A stretch of 54,568 bases of DNA from a bacterium (GTDB lineage Bacteria > B130-G9). The stretch is from NCBI GenBank assembly GCA_021160245.1, contig JAGHCW010000149.1, positions 1 to 54,568 on the forward strand, written 5' to 3'. Position 1 is the stretch's first letter. Each line of letters begins with the position of its first letter. A program made the translations under genes and the position numbers. Under the pieces are notes generated by a model. The model worked only from the letters and a program-made list of their open reading frames with translations. It searched no databases and was not told the origin of the DNA. Below, piece after piece: positions 15,446 to 24,760 of this stretch.

Positions 15446-17893
15446 CTAGAATCCAAGACCTATTGCAAAGTCGAAATTCGTTTTGTCCTCGTCTTCAAGC
15501 GGCTTCCGCTTTATACCATATACTAGTCTTATTGGATAGATGAACATCGGCACAAATATCCGCAATTCAACGCCATAGCTAGTCCGTAGGCGCTCGAGAT
15601 CGAAGTCCTCGCCCTCACTATAGACCTGACCCGCGTCCCAGAAGACGCCGAGATGTATGGGGTCTGCCAGAATGTAGAAGATCTCATTACAGAAGAGCAT
15701 AGACTTGTTGCCGCCGGCTGAGTTTCCGTGCCTGTCCTTAGGGCCAAGCTCATAAGAGTCAAAGCCCCGGCCACCCAGCATAGCGCCTCCTAAGTAGTAC
15801 CTCTCGAAAAGAGGCAGCTCGTCTCCGCCGATGCCGTCTCCATACTCAATCCTGTTTCTGGTCGTGAAAATGAGCCGTTCAAGAAGCGGATAGTGATAGG
15901 CAAGCTCGCCCTTGAGCTTATAGAAATCTCGGTCGCCGCCAAAGACCACACCCGCAAGTCTTCCGCTGGCAAGCGCATGAAGGCCGCGAGTCGGCTTCAT
16001 CCAATTGTCTCGTGAATCCCACCAAATACTTACCGCGTCACTGCTGGTTAGACTAGTCTCCTCCTCATATTGTAGGTCGCTCTCAAGAGGCGCCAATCGC
16101 TGGTCCGCGTCAACGCCAGGGTCCCAATGAATGTCCCAGTTGTTGGGGCGAAACTCATACTCCGCAATGTCGGTTATTTGGACGTTCTCGAGTCGATAGG
16201 TGTTCGAGATGTGGATATATTCCGAGAGTTTCCTTCCGAGGGTGATCCTTCCGCCTGCGGACTCCTTGGTGTACCACTGGTACTCCATTTTGTGGTTATA
16301 GAGGCCGGCGCCAAACGAATAATTGGTGTCAAGAAAGTAAGGCTCGTTGAAGTTAAGCTCGTAAGTCTGGGTCTTGTCGCTAACACTTCCTGATATGCCG
16401 AATGTTTGTCCGTATCCTAGGAAATTGTGCTCAACAATGCTGCCACCTATGCCGAATCTCTGGTACTTGCCATAAGAGGCCTGAAAGCGGAACTCGTGCA
16501 GTCGCCCCTCCTTGACCTTAACATTAACATCAGCTGTCTTGGTCTTCGTGTCAAGATCGACGTCCGGCCTGACATCCGGCTCTATGAATCCCAGATTCTG
16601 TATCTTGCTGATGCTGCGCTGGAACTTAGACATATCGAATATGTCGCCCTCGACCAGCCGGAACTCGCGCCTCAGCACTTTGTCGCGAGTCCTTGTGTTG
16701 CCGGAGAATGAGAGCTGCCCCAATCGGTATTGCTCGTCCTCAAGGACTAGCAGCGTGATATCGACCGTGCCATTCTCCTTATTCAGGACGTGGGAGACTT
16801 CCACTCTCGAGTTGAGATAGCCCTTGTTCGTGTAATCCGCTCTGATCCCGCCAACGGCAGTCTCCTCAACGCCAAGACTATAGTCGCTGCCCGGAGTCAG
16901 CTCGCGCTCGTTCGCTCTGAAGAATCCAAATCTCATCTTCCCCGGCAGCGCAATGTGCTTAAGGTCGGTCTCTATCTTCTCTGTGGGAATCACCGTATTG
17001 CCCTCGATCCGGACTGAGCCCACTTTGTAATGTTTCCCCTCGTCTATATTGAATCTGACGATGAGGCCCTTGCGTTCTTCGCTGAACTCGACGTTTGGCT
17101 CGCTGACCTTCACCTCCAAATAGCCGTGATGCTTGTAGAACCGTTCCAGGAGAAGCCGGTCAAGCTCGAGCTTATCAGGTTCGTACTTTCCAAGGTCAGA
17201 AAAGAAGAATCGAACGCCGGTGAAAGGGTGCTTCAAGAAGCGTTCCCGGGTTGCTATCTGGCCCTTGAGCTTGAAGCTCGAGAGCGACTCGTTGCCTGTA
17301 ATAATAATGTCGCTCACCTTGACCTTCGCTCGCTCTTCAATCTGGAAAACCAGCTCAACGGATGATGGTGAGACCTTGTGGACCTCGGGCGTGATCTTGG
17401 CGTATGCGTAGCCCTTCTCTACATACAGCCGCCTGATTGCATCGACGCTTTCGGCTAGCTTCGCCTTGTCCAGCGGCTTCTTAAGCTCGCAGGTTATCTT
17501 CTTACTTATCGTCGCTCCCTTGATCTCATCGTTGCCAGTCGTCCTGATTGCGCCGACTATCGGTCTCTCAACGACTCTGAAGATGAGGATTATTCCGCCA
17601 TCCTCGAGCCTGGAATAGACCCTGATGTCCTCAAAGAAGCCTAGCGAATAAAGGTCCTTTATCTGTTCCGAAAGGACAGTTGGTGAGAAGACGTCGCCGG
17701 GCCTTATTTTTATATAGTATAGGGTCGCGTCAACCGATAGCCTCTTTGTCCCCTCAACCTCAATGCCCTTCACGACCAGCCCTGACGCTTGGGTGGGGCC
17801 CGCCGCAAAAACAAAAAGGCCGATTGCCAAAACCATAGCGACAGCGACGGAAGAGGTGAATATAGGTCTGCCTTTACTTGCCGCTATCCACAC
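15446..17893 (-). CDS. bamA: Outer membrane protein assembly factor BamA
   Basis: About 815 residues. BamA is the core barrel of the machine that inserts outer-membrane proteins. A signal peptide (ending GPTQASG) is followed by five POTRA domains (about 35-420, e.g. VVKGIEVEGTKRLS, VSDIIITGNESLS, VGSVRIEGNTVIP, LGQLSFSGNTRTRD) and a C-terminal barrel with SIWWDSRDNWMKPTRGL, the GGRGF version of the VRGF lid motif and a terminal Phe (FAIGLGF). The start is uncertain: I use GTG 17893 (AAGG five bases upstream), which overlaps the clpC end by 20 bases; TTG 17908 is the alternative. Confidence 0.95.
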   Translation of the reverse strand: MWIAASKGRPIFTSSVAVAMVLAIGLFVFAAGPTQASGLVVKGIEVEGTKRLSVDATLYYIKIRPGDVFSPTVLSEQIKDLYSLGFFEDIRVYSRLEDGGIILIFRVVERPIVGAIRTTGNDEIKGATISKKITCELKKPLDKAKLAESVDAIRRLYVEKGYAYAKITPEVHKVSPSSVELVFQIEERAKVKVSDIIITGNESLSSFKLKGQIATRERFLKHPFTGVRFFFSDLGKYEPDKLELDRLLLERFYKHHGYLEVKVSEPNVEFSEERKGLIVRFNIDEGKHYKVGSVRIEGNTVIPTEKIETDLKHIALPGKMRFGFFRANERELTPGSDYSLGVEETAVGGIRADYTNKGYLNSRVEVSHVLNKENGTVDITLLVLEDEQYRLGQLSFSGNTRTRDKVLRREFRLVEGDIFDMSKFQRSISKIQNLGFIEPDVRPDVDLDTKTKTADVNVKVKEGRLHEFRFQASYGKYQRFGIGGSIVEHNFLGYGQTFGISGSVSDKTQTYELNFNEPYFLDTNYSFGAGLYNHKMEYQWYTKESAGGRITLGRKLSEYIHISNTYRLENVQITDIAEYEFRPNNWDIHWDPGVDADQRLAPLESDLQYEEETSLTSSDAVSIWWDSRDNWMKPTRGLHALASGRLAGVVFGGDRDFYKLKGELAYHYPLLERLIFTTRNRIEYGDGIGGDELPLFERYYLGGAMLGGRGFDSYELGPKDRHGNSAGGNKSMLFCNEIFYILADPIHLGVFWDAGQVYSEGEDFDLERLRTSYGVELRIFVPMFIYPIRLVYGIKRKPLEDEDKTNFDFAIGLGF

Positions 17894-20333
17894 CGACCTT
17901 AGTCTCAACCGTTCTCTCAGAACTACTCCATTCGAATATGATATTGTCTTCGCTAACCGTGACGATTACGCTGTCGCCTGGTCTGATGTCACCATTAATG
18001 AACTTGTCGGCAAGCGCGTCCTCGATGTGCCGTTGAACAAGCCGCCGAAGTGGCCTCGCGCCTCCCTTTTTCGGCAGAACACGGGCGACCAGCCATTGCA
18101 GAGCTTTCTCATCCGCCTCCACCGCAAGCCCGAGCCGCTCGATGTTGCTGCGGATCTCGCCAATGAAGAGCGCGGCAATCTTCAGAAGGTCGGCCTTTTT
18201 AAGCTCGTTGAATACCACGATCTCGTCGATTCGATTGATGAACTCGGGCGCGAATTTCGACGTGACCTCCTTCAGAAGAGTCTCTTTGATCGCCCTGTTC
18301 CCTTCATCTGACGCGCCATCTGCGAATCCGACGGTCAGACCTTTGCTGAGCATCTTGCCGCCGATATTCGATGTCATAATTAGGATACAATTCCGGAAAT
18401 CCACGAGGCGCCCCATGCCATCTGTAAGTCTGCCGTCTTCAAGCACCTGAAGCAAGACATTGAGAATGTCCGGATGCGCTTTTTCTATCTCATCAAGAAG
18501 CAGCACGCAGTATGGCCTATGCCTCACCTTCTCCGTCAGCTGACCGCCCTCACCGTATCCAATATAGCCGGGAGGAGAGCCTATGAGGCGCGAGACTGTG
18601 TGTTTCTCCATGAACTCCGACATATCAAGTCGGATGAGTGAATTATCAGAGTGAAACATTGTTAAAGCAAGAGCTCCCGCGAGTTTCGTCTTGCCAACAC
18701 CGGTAGGCCCCAGAAATAAAAATGCGCCAATTGACCTATCGGGGCTCTTGAAGCCGGCTCTTGAACGCCTGACTGCGCGGCATATCGATGATATAGCGTC
18801 ATCCTGGCCAATTACCTGCGCGCGCAAGTCCTGCTCCATGCCCTTGAACTTAGCGGTCTCGCCGCCCGCAAGCTTCGTGAGTGGAATGCCAGTCCAGCGC
18901 GAGACGATGAACTCCACGTCGGAACGGTCGAGCGTCATCTTCGTATTCTTGCAGGCCATGCGCCAGCTCGCTCGTTCTGTTGATAGACGCTTTGAGAGCT
19001 CGATTTCTTTGTCTCTCAGTTCTGCCGCCCGCTCGAAGTCTTGGCTGCTGACAAGTTCTGTCTTTTGCCTGCTGACAGCTTCCAATTGCCTCTCAAGGTC
19101 TTGTATCTTCGGGGGCAACGAGGCGCCAGCGAAACGCTTGCGCGCGCAAGCCTCATCCATCACATCGATGGCCTTGTCCGGCAGGAAGCGGTCCGTGATG
19201 TATTGGTCGGCGAGGTAGATGGCGGACTCTATGGCCTCGTCCTTAATCATGACATTGTGATATTCTTCGTATCTAGGCCTTAGCCCTTTCAGGATGGGGA
19301 TTGTCTCCTCAACTGAAGGGGCGTCCACGAGTATGGTCTGGAACCTCCGCTCCAGCGCACCATCCTTGCCGATTATTCGCCGATACTCGCTAATCGTTGT
19401 GGCGCCGAAGCACTGTATTTCCCCTCGCGCAAGGGCCGGCTTGAGCATGTTTGCGGCGTCAATTGAGCCCTCCGCAGAGCCCGCGCCCACCAGAGTATGC
19501 AGCTCGTCAACGAAAATGATGATGTTCTTCGCGTCAATGATCTCTTTCAAAAAGGTTTTTACGCGCTCCTCGAACTGGCCTCTATACTTAGTCCCGGCCA
19601 CGAGCGCTCCAACATCCAAAGCCACAAGCCGTTTGTCGCGAAGAGTATCAGGAACATCTTTTTTAACTAGCAACTGGGCAAGGCCCTCGGCAATCGCCGT
19701 CTTGCCCACACCCGGCTCGCCAATTAGGACCGGATTGTTCTTGGTCCGACGGCAGAGTATCTGCATCGCTCGTTCGATCTCGTCTTTCCTTCCTATAACA
19801 GGGTCGAGTTTACCTCCGGCCGCCAGTCTCGTGAGGTCGCGGCCTATTTCATCCAGAGCTGGCGTGGCTGAACGCTCCTGGGGTGCGCGCCTCTTTACTG
19901 CCGTCGTTTCGAGTATTCGTCGCTTCACCGCAAGCAGGTTCACGCCTATCTCGTGCAGGACATCCGAGGCGAGGCCGCTTCGCTCGCGGATAAGCCCGAG
20001 CAGCAGATGCTCAGTGCCCACATAGCGGTGATTCATAGATAGCGCCTCTTGCTTAGCATATTTCAGCACCCGCTTCGCAGAAACGCTAAAGGGGATTTCC
20101 TGGCTGGATGGGCTTACAACCGCAGTTGTCATTCTCAAGGACAACTTGGCCCTGATCGCGCGCGGGTCGATGCCGCACTCCCTTAAAACAGCGGAGCTGG
20201 TATTGTCCGGGTCCTTCAGAAGGCCGAGTAGGATGTGTTCCGTCCTGAGAGATGGATGCCCACAGCGCTGCGCCTCTTTCTTGGCGTAATAGACAGACTT
20301 TCTGGCGCCTTCGGTGTACTTATCCATGAACAT
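17874..20333 (-). CDS. clpC: ATP-dependent Clp protease ATP-binding subunit ClpC
   Basis: 819 residues. It is an AAA+ unfoldase that feeds ClpP or remodels proteins. Two Clp-N repeats ([22 protein letters not shown]) open the protein; AAA-1 has GEPGVGKT (about 205-212) and [12 protein letters not shown]; a short middle domain holds a UVR-like [18 protein letters not shown]-2 has [20 protein letters not shown] and TSNIG. The short middle domain separates it from ClpB. I choose ATG 20333 (AGGA nine bases upstream); a frame reaching back to 20384 is out of family. No clpP, ctsR or CIRCE element is seen nearby. Its place inside an envelope operon between lolD and bamA is notable. Confidence 0.95.
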   Translation of the reverse strand: MFMDKYTEGARKSVYYAKKEAQRCGHPSLRTEHILLGLLKDPDNTSSAVLRECGIDPRAIRAKLSLRMTTAVVSPSSQEIPFSVSAKRVLKYAKQEALSMNHRYVGTEHLLLGLIRERSGLASDVLHEIGVNLLAVKRRILETTAVKRRAPQERSATPALDEIGRDLTRLAAGGKLDPVIGRKDEIERAMQILCRRTKNNPVLIGEPGVGKTAIAEGLAQLLVKKDVPDTLRDKRLVALDVGALVAGTKYRGQFEERVKTFLKEIIDAKNIIIFVDELHTLVGAGSAEGSIDAANMLKPALARGEIQCFGATTISEYRRIIGKDGALERRFQTILVDAPSVEETIPILKGLRPRYEEYHNVMIKDEAIESAIYLADQYITDRFLPDKAIDVMDEACARKRFAGASLPPKIQDLERQLEAVSRQKTELVSSQDFERAAELRDKEIELSKRLSTERASWRMACKNTKMTLDRSDVEFIVSRWTGIPLTKLAGGETAKFKGMEQDLRAQVIGQDDAISSICRAVRRSRAGFKSPDRSIGAFLFLGPTGVGKTKLAGALALTMFHSDNSLIRLDMSEFMEKHTVSRLIGSPPGYIGYGEGGQLTEKVRHRPYCVLLLDEIEKAHPDILNVLLQVLEDGRLTDGMGRLVDFRNCILIMTSNIGGKMLSKGLTVGFADGASDEGNRAIKETLLKEVTSKFAPEFINRIDEIVVFNELKKADLLKIAALFIGEIRSNIERLGLAVEADEKALQWLVARVLPKKGGARPLRRLVQRHIEDALADKFINGDIRPGDSVIVTVSEDNIIFEWSSSERTVETKVGVDSGK

Positions 20334-20540
20334 AGATGATAATCCTATTCTAAATCCCACATAGCAATATGCCCCTGGGTCCATATTGAGCGATGCCCGA
20401 TGCCATCACCCTGTAAACCCGCGACACCTTCGCCTTCATCAACACCCCATCGCATACCGTCGGAAACCGCTCAAAGTAAGCGGCCTTCATAAATCCCATT
20501 ACACTTACAGTGTTGAAGATACTCAATGCTGGCCGCAATA
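20334..20540. other. Gap between lolD and clpC with small inverted repeats
   Basis: ACACT-TAC-AGTGT (20501-20513) is a short palindrome and CCGCT-7-AGCGG (20467-20483) a hairpin, both in the clpC leader on the minus strand. A 46-codon frame (ATG 20490 to stop 20350, beginning MKAAYFERFPT) is open here but has no ribosome binding site and no family I recognise, so I do not call it a gene. Confidence 0.4.
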
Positions 20541-21227
20541 TCAAGGTTGAGCTGAAACGTGCCTTTCAGTGCCGATCTTGAGAACCTGATCGGCGCTGGA
20601 AGCCAGCTCCAAATTATGAGTTACAACTACAAGAACCTTGCCTCGACTTACCGTCATCTCCGTAAGCAACGAGAAAATCTGCCGACCCGTCTCTTGGTCG
20701 AGATTCCCGGTCGGCTCATCCGCGAGGATTACGTCCGGATCGCCGACTAAGGCTCTTGCGACCGCAACCCGCTGCTGTTCGCCGAAGGAGAGCTCGCAAG
20801 GACGATGACGGAGCCGGTGGCCAAGACCGACTCTCTCGAGCAGAGAGTCTGCTTTCCGAAGCGCCTCATCAGGCGCTGTTCGCCGAATAAGAAGTGGCAT
20901 AGCGACATTCTCCTGAGCACTGAACTCCGGCAGAAGATGATGAAACTGGAATACGAAGCCGATGAGGCGGTTGCGGAGACCTATGAGCTCTCGTTCGGAA
21001 GACTTGAAAACGTCCCTTCCATTATAGAATATTTTGCCCGAAGTAGGACGTAAAAGCGTGCCAAGAATGTGCAGAAGCGTCGTCTTGCCGGCGCCTGATG
21101 CTCCTAGCACGCATACGAAGTGGCCGGATTCTATATCGGTTGATATATCTCTTAGAACCTCGACCTCCGTGTCCCCAGTCACAAATTTCTTACAGAGCGA
21201 TTGAACGCTAATCGTCGGATCACTCAT
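20541..21227 (-). CDS. lolD: LolD-type ABC transporter ATPase
   Basis: 228 residues. The ATPase powers release of lipoproteins from the inner membrane with the LolC/E permease. Walker A is GASGAGKTT, the signature is LSFGEQQ (Phe in place of the common Gly), Walker B is VILADEPTGNLD, and the switch His lies in VVTHNLEL. I choose ATG 21227, which overlaps the permease stop by 8 bases; an upstream frame to 21311 lies inside lolC and is out of family. MacB-type exporters use the same ATPase family; the permease next door favours Lol. Confidence 0.9.
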   Translation of the reverse strand: MSDPTISVQSLCKKFVTGDTEVEVLRDISTDIESGHFVCVLGASGAGKTTLLHILGTLLRPTSGKIFYNGRDVFKSSERELIGLRNRLIGFVFQFHHLLPEFSAQENVAMPLLIRRTAPDEALRKADSLLERVGLGHRLRHRPCELSFGEQQRVAVARALVGDPDVILADEPTGNLDQETGRQIFSLLTEMTVSRGKVLVVVTHNLELASSADQVLKIGTERHVSAQP

Positions 21228-22506
21228 ATCTAATCGCCTCAACTGGATCGAGTTTGGCCGCCTGACGAGATGGATAGATTGTGGAGACAAAGCTGATAAG
21301 CACCGAGCCAATACAGATCATCGCGAAATCGAGCGGAATTATCCTAAAGGGGAGATAGCTCAAGTAATACACGTCGCCGCTGAGGTTGATGAGCTGGTAC
21401 TTGTCCGCTATATGACAGGCCACGACGCCGAAAACTGCGCCAATGAACATCCCAATCACGCCGATCAGAGTTCCCTCTAGCATGAATATGGCCATGATAC
21501 TTCGATTGCTCGCGCCCATCGACTTGAGAATGCCGATATCCCTATGCCGCTCCATCACCATCATTATTAGAGTGCTGGCGATGTTGAAACCCGCTACAAG
21601 AACGATAAGCGTGAGAATTATGAACATCGCGATCTTCTCAAGTCTCATGGCGGCGAAGAGATTCTTGTTCATCTCCTGCCAATCAGTTGCTCTCAGACCT
21701 GTATCGGTTACATCCACGATCGTCTTTGCAATTGGCCTCGCCTGATAGATATCGTCAACCTTAACCTCGTAACCGGTTATCTCGTCTCCCATGTCAAAAA
21801 AATCTTGAGCAGCAATAAGTGAAATGTAGGCGAGGCTGGAATCGAACTCGTACATTCCAGACTTAAAGATACCAACCACAACCATCGACCTCAGTTTCGG
21901 TACAAGGCCCGCCGGGGTCTGTCTCCCAAATGGAGAGATTACTGCTACTTTGTCATTCATGTAGAGCCCGAGGTTGGTTGCCAGCTGCTGTCCGATGATT
22001 ATGCCGTCGTATGCGGCCAGTGGCTCGTCTTCGGGCTTCAAATCCCTTCTCAGCAGTTGGTTTATGCTCCCCTCAACAATATTCTTACCGAGGTCGCTTA
22101 CTTGGACCTCAAGCATGGGGTCTATGCCGCGAATCGCGATCCCCTGTGTCCTGTAAGGCGACCTGATCATCACTTGCCCGAATGCAAAGGGCGCAACGCC
22201 GAGAACGCCATCGACTTCCCGGACCTTGGCCATCACGTCCTTCGAGAGAAGCAGCTGAGATGAATCTTCCCACGGCTTTCTGGTCAATACGATATGCGCT
22301 CTTGTGCCCAATATCTTCGTCTTTAGGTCCTGCTCAAATCCCGTCATCACGGCAAGGACGATAATGAGAGCGGCTACGCCAAGCGCAATGCCGCCAACTG
22401 AAATGACCGTGATGATCGAGATGAACGCCTGCTTCCGACGGGCCCGAAGGTACCGCAATGCCAGCATCATCTCGTAAGCTCTTGTCAGGAACTTGTGACC
22501 CTTCAC
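21220..22506 (-). CDS. lolC: LolC/LolE-type lipoprotein-releasing permease
   Basis: 428 residues. One transmembrane helix near the N-terminus (ISIITVISVGGIALGVAALIIV) is preceded by ALRYLRARRKQAF, a start typical of LolC/E. A large periplasmic domain (about 55-275) follows, then three helices in the FtsX-like domain (IILTLIVLVAGFNIASTLIM, LEGTLIGVIGMFIGAVFG, FAMICIGSVLISFVSTIYPS). Only one permease gene is present, so the complex may be a homodimer (LolF-like) or use a second copy elsewhere. The start is GTG 22506 behind GAGG; ATG 22470 or 22467 is possible. Confidence 0.9.
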   Translation of the reverse strand: MKGHKFLTRAYEMMLALRYLRARRKQAFISIITVISVGGIALGVAALIIVLAVMTGFEQDLKTKILGTRAHIVLTRKPWEDSSQLLLSKDVMAKVREVDGVLGVAPFAFGQVMIRSPYRTQGIAIRGIDPMLEVQVSDLGKNIVEGSINQLLRRDLKPEDEPLAAYDGIIIGQQLATNLGLYMNDKVAVISPFGRQTPAGLVPKLRSMVVVGIFKSGMYEFDSSLAYISLIAAQDFFDMGDEITGYEVKVDDIYQARPIAKTIVDVTDTGLRATDWQEMNKNLFAAMRLEKIAMFIILTLIVLVAGFNIASTLIMMVMERHRDIGILKSMGASNRSIMAIFMLEGTLIGVIGMFIGAVFGVVACHIADKYQLINLSGDVYYLSYLPFRIIPLDFAMICIGSVLISFVSTIYPSRQAAKLDPVEAIRYE

Positions 22507-22512
22507 CGGTTT

Positions 22513-23304
22513 CTACCTCGACGCCTTCAAGATGGCTTTGAGCCTCGACACGCTGCGGAGCACCTTCTCCGCGTCGTGCGACTCAATTGTCAACATGGGC
22601 TCAACTTGTAGATCAGAGAGAATACGAAAGAGCCCCTTGAAATCGACATTCCCATCGCCAATTGCGTTATGCTCATCGGTTCTTCCTTTGTTATCATGCA
22701 GATGAATCTCGAGCAGTCGGCTGCCTATTTTCGACAGCCATTTCAAGAGCTCGCATTTGCCGAGAATATTGAAATGACCAATATCGAAACAGTGGCCGAA
22801 TATATCGCTGTCGAGGCGCGAGACCAGACTGTGCAAAATGTCGGGCGTTTCCTCAAACGTGTTCTCCAGGGCAAAGACAACTCCCATTTCCCCGGCAATA
22901 TCCCCCAGTTCATTTAGCAAATGCACGCAGTTATTCAGCCAACGCTCCTTGATGTAATCATACTTGAAGGGTTCGTATCCGGGATGCAGCACTAGCGTTC
23001 TGGCCTGAAGGCTTGAGGCGACATGAACGGCCTGAATGATTCTCTCCTTGGTGACGGCCTTTATCTTGGGGTCGGAGGCTCCTATGCACAAATCGCCATA
23101 AGGGCCATGGACGGAGCACGAAAGGCCAACCTCATTGAGCGCGGACTTGACGCTCGAGAGATCATTCCGGTTCACAGAGTCGAGTTCACCATAGGGCAAA
23201 TAGAACTCCGGATTCAGACCCTCTCGAATCGCCAGCGGTAGATACTTCTCACGGTCTCTAAACGGGATGTGGACAAATATGTTCGAGTTTTCGACGCTAA
23301 CCAC
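22513..23304 (-). CDS. Xylose isomerase-like TIM-barrel enzyme
   Basis: 263 residues of the AP-endonuclease-2/sugar isomerase superfamily. Metal-ligand motifs are in order: VLHPGYEP, VFALENTFEETPD, GHCFDIGHFNIL, EIHLHDNKGRTDEHNAIGDG and a final LTIESHD. Such proteins include sugar-phosphate isomerases/epimerases and endonuclease IV relatives; endonuclease IV has more metal ligands than I can place here, so an isomerase-type function is more likely. The substrate is unknown. A GTG start at 23304 follows AGGA. It lies 15 bases after the prepilin peptidase and 6 before lolC, so it is cotranscribed without an obvious functional link. Confidence 0.8.
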   Translation of the reverse strand: MVSVENSNIFVHIPFRDREKYLPLAIREGLNPEFYLPYGELDSVNRNDLSSVKSALNEVGLSCSVHGPYGDLCIGASDPKIKAVTKERIIQAVHVASSLQARTLVLHPGYEPFKYDYIKERWLNNCVHLLNELGDIAGEMGVVFALENTFEETPDILHSLVSRLDSDIFGHCFDIGHFNILGKCELLKWLSKIGSRLLEIHLHDNKGRTDEHNAIGDGNVDFKGLFRILSDLQVEPMLTIESHDAEKVLRSVSRLKAILKASR

Positions 23305-23319
23305 TCAGCTTTTCCTCAC

Positions 23320-24180
23320 CTACAACATTCCTAGATACCATTCGATCAGACTCTTGCCCAGGAAAAGCGACACTATCGCGCCGAATGAGAGCAAAGGCCC
23401 AAAGCGAATTTCGGTCCTTCGCCCCACTCGTCCTCTTACTAAAGCGGGCAGGTAACAGAGAGTTCCGGCCACACTCGCAATCAGGACAGAGAGCAGAGCA
23501 AGCTGCCAGCCCATATAGACGCCTAAGAGGGCCCCAATCCGAATATCGCCACCGCCCATCATTCTTCCCCTGCTCACAAGAACAATCGCCAGAAAGAATC
23601 CGCCTCCAACGATTAGGCCCACAAGCGATTCCAACGGGGACCGAGCGAATGGCGATGGTAGGAACCGTCCGAGCTTTGCACAACCGCCGGTTGCCCAAAG
23701 CAATGTGGATAGAGTAAAACCGCAGACGATCCCCGGCAAGCTAACGCAGTCGGGCACAAGTCCAGTGTGACGGTCAATGGCCGCGATCAGCACCGCAAAA
23801 AAGCATAGCGACAGGAACATTAGCGATTCGACTATCCTGGGTAGCATCGGCTCTATTCTAAGCATTCTCAAATCAAGTCCCACAGCAATCGCTGTCGATG
23901 CGCAGAGCACGCCCATGAGCAATTCGATGATCGGATATTCCGGTGATATCCCTATCTTGCAATAACGGCATCTGCCTCGAAGCAGGAGATAGCTAAGCAC
24001 CGGGATGTTGTCAAGCGTTGCGAGCGGCGTCTTGCAGCTTGGGCACCGCGAGGCGGGTCGGACGATGGACTCTCCGGTCGCAATCCTGAATGAGCAGACG
24101 TTGAGGAAACTGCCTATTGAAAGGCCCACAACAAAGAATATGAGTAGCTCTGACAGAAATAGGAGGTCATGCGGGAACAT
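23320..24180 (-). CDS. pilD: Prepilin leader peptidase/N-methyltransferase
   Basis: 286 residues. This membrane aspartyl protease trims and methylates type IV pilins and type II secretion pseudopilins. The N-terminal GSFLNVCSFR and CPSC/CRYC zinc-binding pairs (Cys46, Cys49, Cys71, Cys74) with DNIPVLSYLLLRGRC are the methyltransferase region. The two catalytic aspartates lie in AAIDRHTGLVPD and MGGGDIRIGALLG. About seven to eight membrane segments are visible. It is the first gene of the envelope operon. No pilin genes are in the window. Confidence 0.95.
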   Translation of the reverse strand: MFPHDLLFLSELLIFFVVGLSIGSFLNVCSFRIATGESIVRPASRCPSCKTPLATLDNIPVLSYLLLRGRCRYCKIGISPEYPIIELLMGVLCASTAIAVGLDLRMLRIEPMLPRIVESLMFLSLCFFAVLIAAIDRHTGLVPDCVSLPGIVCGFTLSTLLWATGGCAKLGRFLPSPFARSPLESLVGLIVGGGFFLAIVLVSRGRMMGGGDIRIGALLGVYMGWQLALLSVLIASVAGTLCYLPALVRGRVGRRTEIRFGPLLSFGAIVSLFLGKSLIEWYLGML

Positions 24181-24760
24181 AGCAATTCCATTCTCAGATT
24201 CTTAAATAAGCGTCAATAGAGCGACAGCATCTTCGCGGCATCCTAGGTTTTAAGCCTTCATAAGAATAGACGCAAATTATATTATCGCAAGCTAAGAGCG
24301 CATCACATTGGGAACGTTGCTGATGGCTGTCTTTTTGCGGCGAGCGGTCTCTTGGCTATTTGAGAGGGCGTTTGATGATAGTGTTATATATTGGCTCACC
24401 TTGCCAATGGCTGAGTTTGCAGAAACTGGCAGAGCGACGTTGCCAACCTTGCAGGACGAAAAAAACATTTGACACCTCGCGCCCTTGTCATTTAGTATGA
24501 TTGCCCGGTGCGCAAGCCCTTAGTAAATTGTGCATTTGGTATGAAACTTACCAAAGGAATGTCTAGCGTTAGAATATGGGCAAGAACGTAGATGGGGAGG
24601 TGATGGGCTAGGTTTTGGCGCCCGGCAATGGATGACGGACGGAGAGAGCATCCTCGCGGCAAAGAGCTCGATTCGCTTTCATTCGCACGGGTCGGAGCTC
24701 GGATTTAGTGAGGCGTTTTAATGTAAATCTCAAACAATTCAGGAAGGAGACACACGGGCG
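24181..24760. other. Divergent regulatory region between pilD and the porin
   Basis: 580 bases with no gene I can support. It must hold the promoter of the minus-strand envelope operon and that of the plus-strand porin. Visible elements are the TTGACA-type promoter at 24469-24498, a hairpin TTTGGTA-TGAAACT-TACCAAA at 24535-24555 just downstream of it, and a two-codon ATG-GGC-TAG behind GGGGAGGTG at 24594-24612. These would all lie in a roughly 250-base porin leader. Confidence 0.5.
24469..24498 (+). promoter_or_regulatory. Likely sigma70-type promoter for the porin gene
   Basis: TTGACA (24469-24474), 18 bases, then TAGTAT (24493-24498), with TATGAT overlapping it at 24496-24501. It points at the porin ATG 263 bases downstream and lies just before a 7-bp hairpin. 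Confidence 0.4.

Noticed and set aside
20334-20540. CIRCE-type heat-shock operator before clpC
   Set aside because: The inverted repeats present (ACACT-TAC-AGTGT and CCGCT-7-AGCGG) do not match the CIRCE consensus or spacing.
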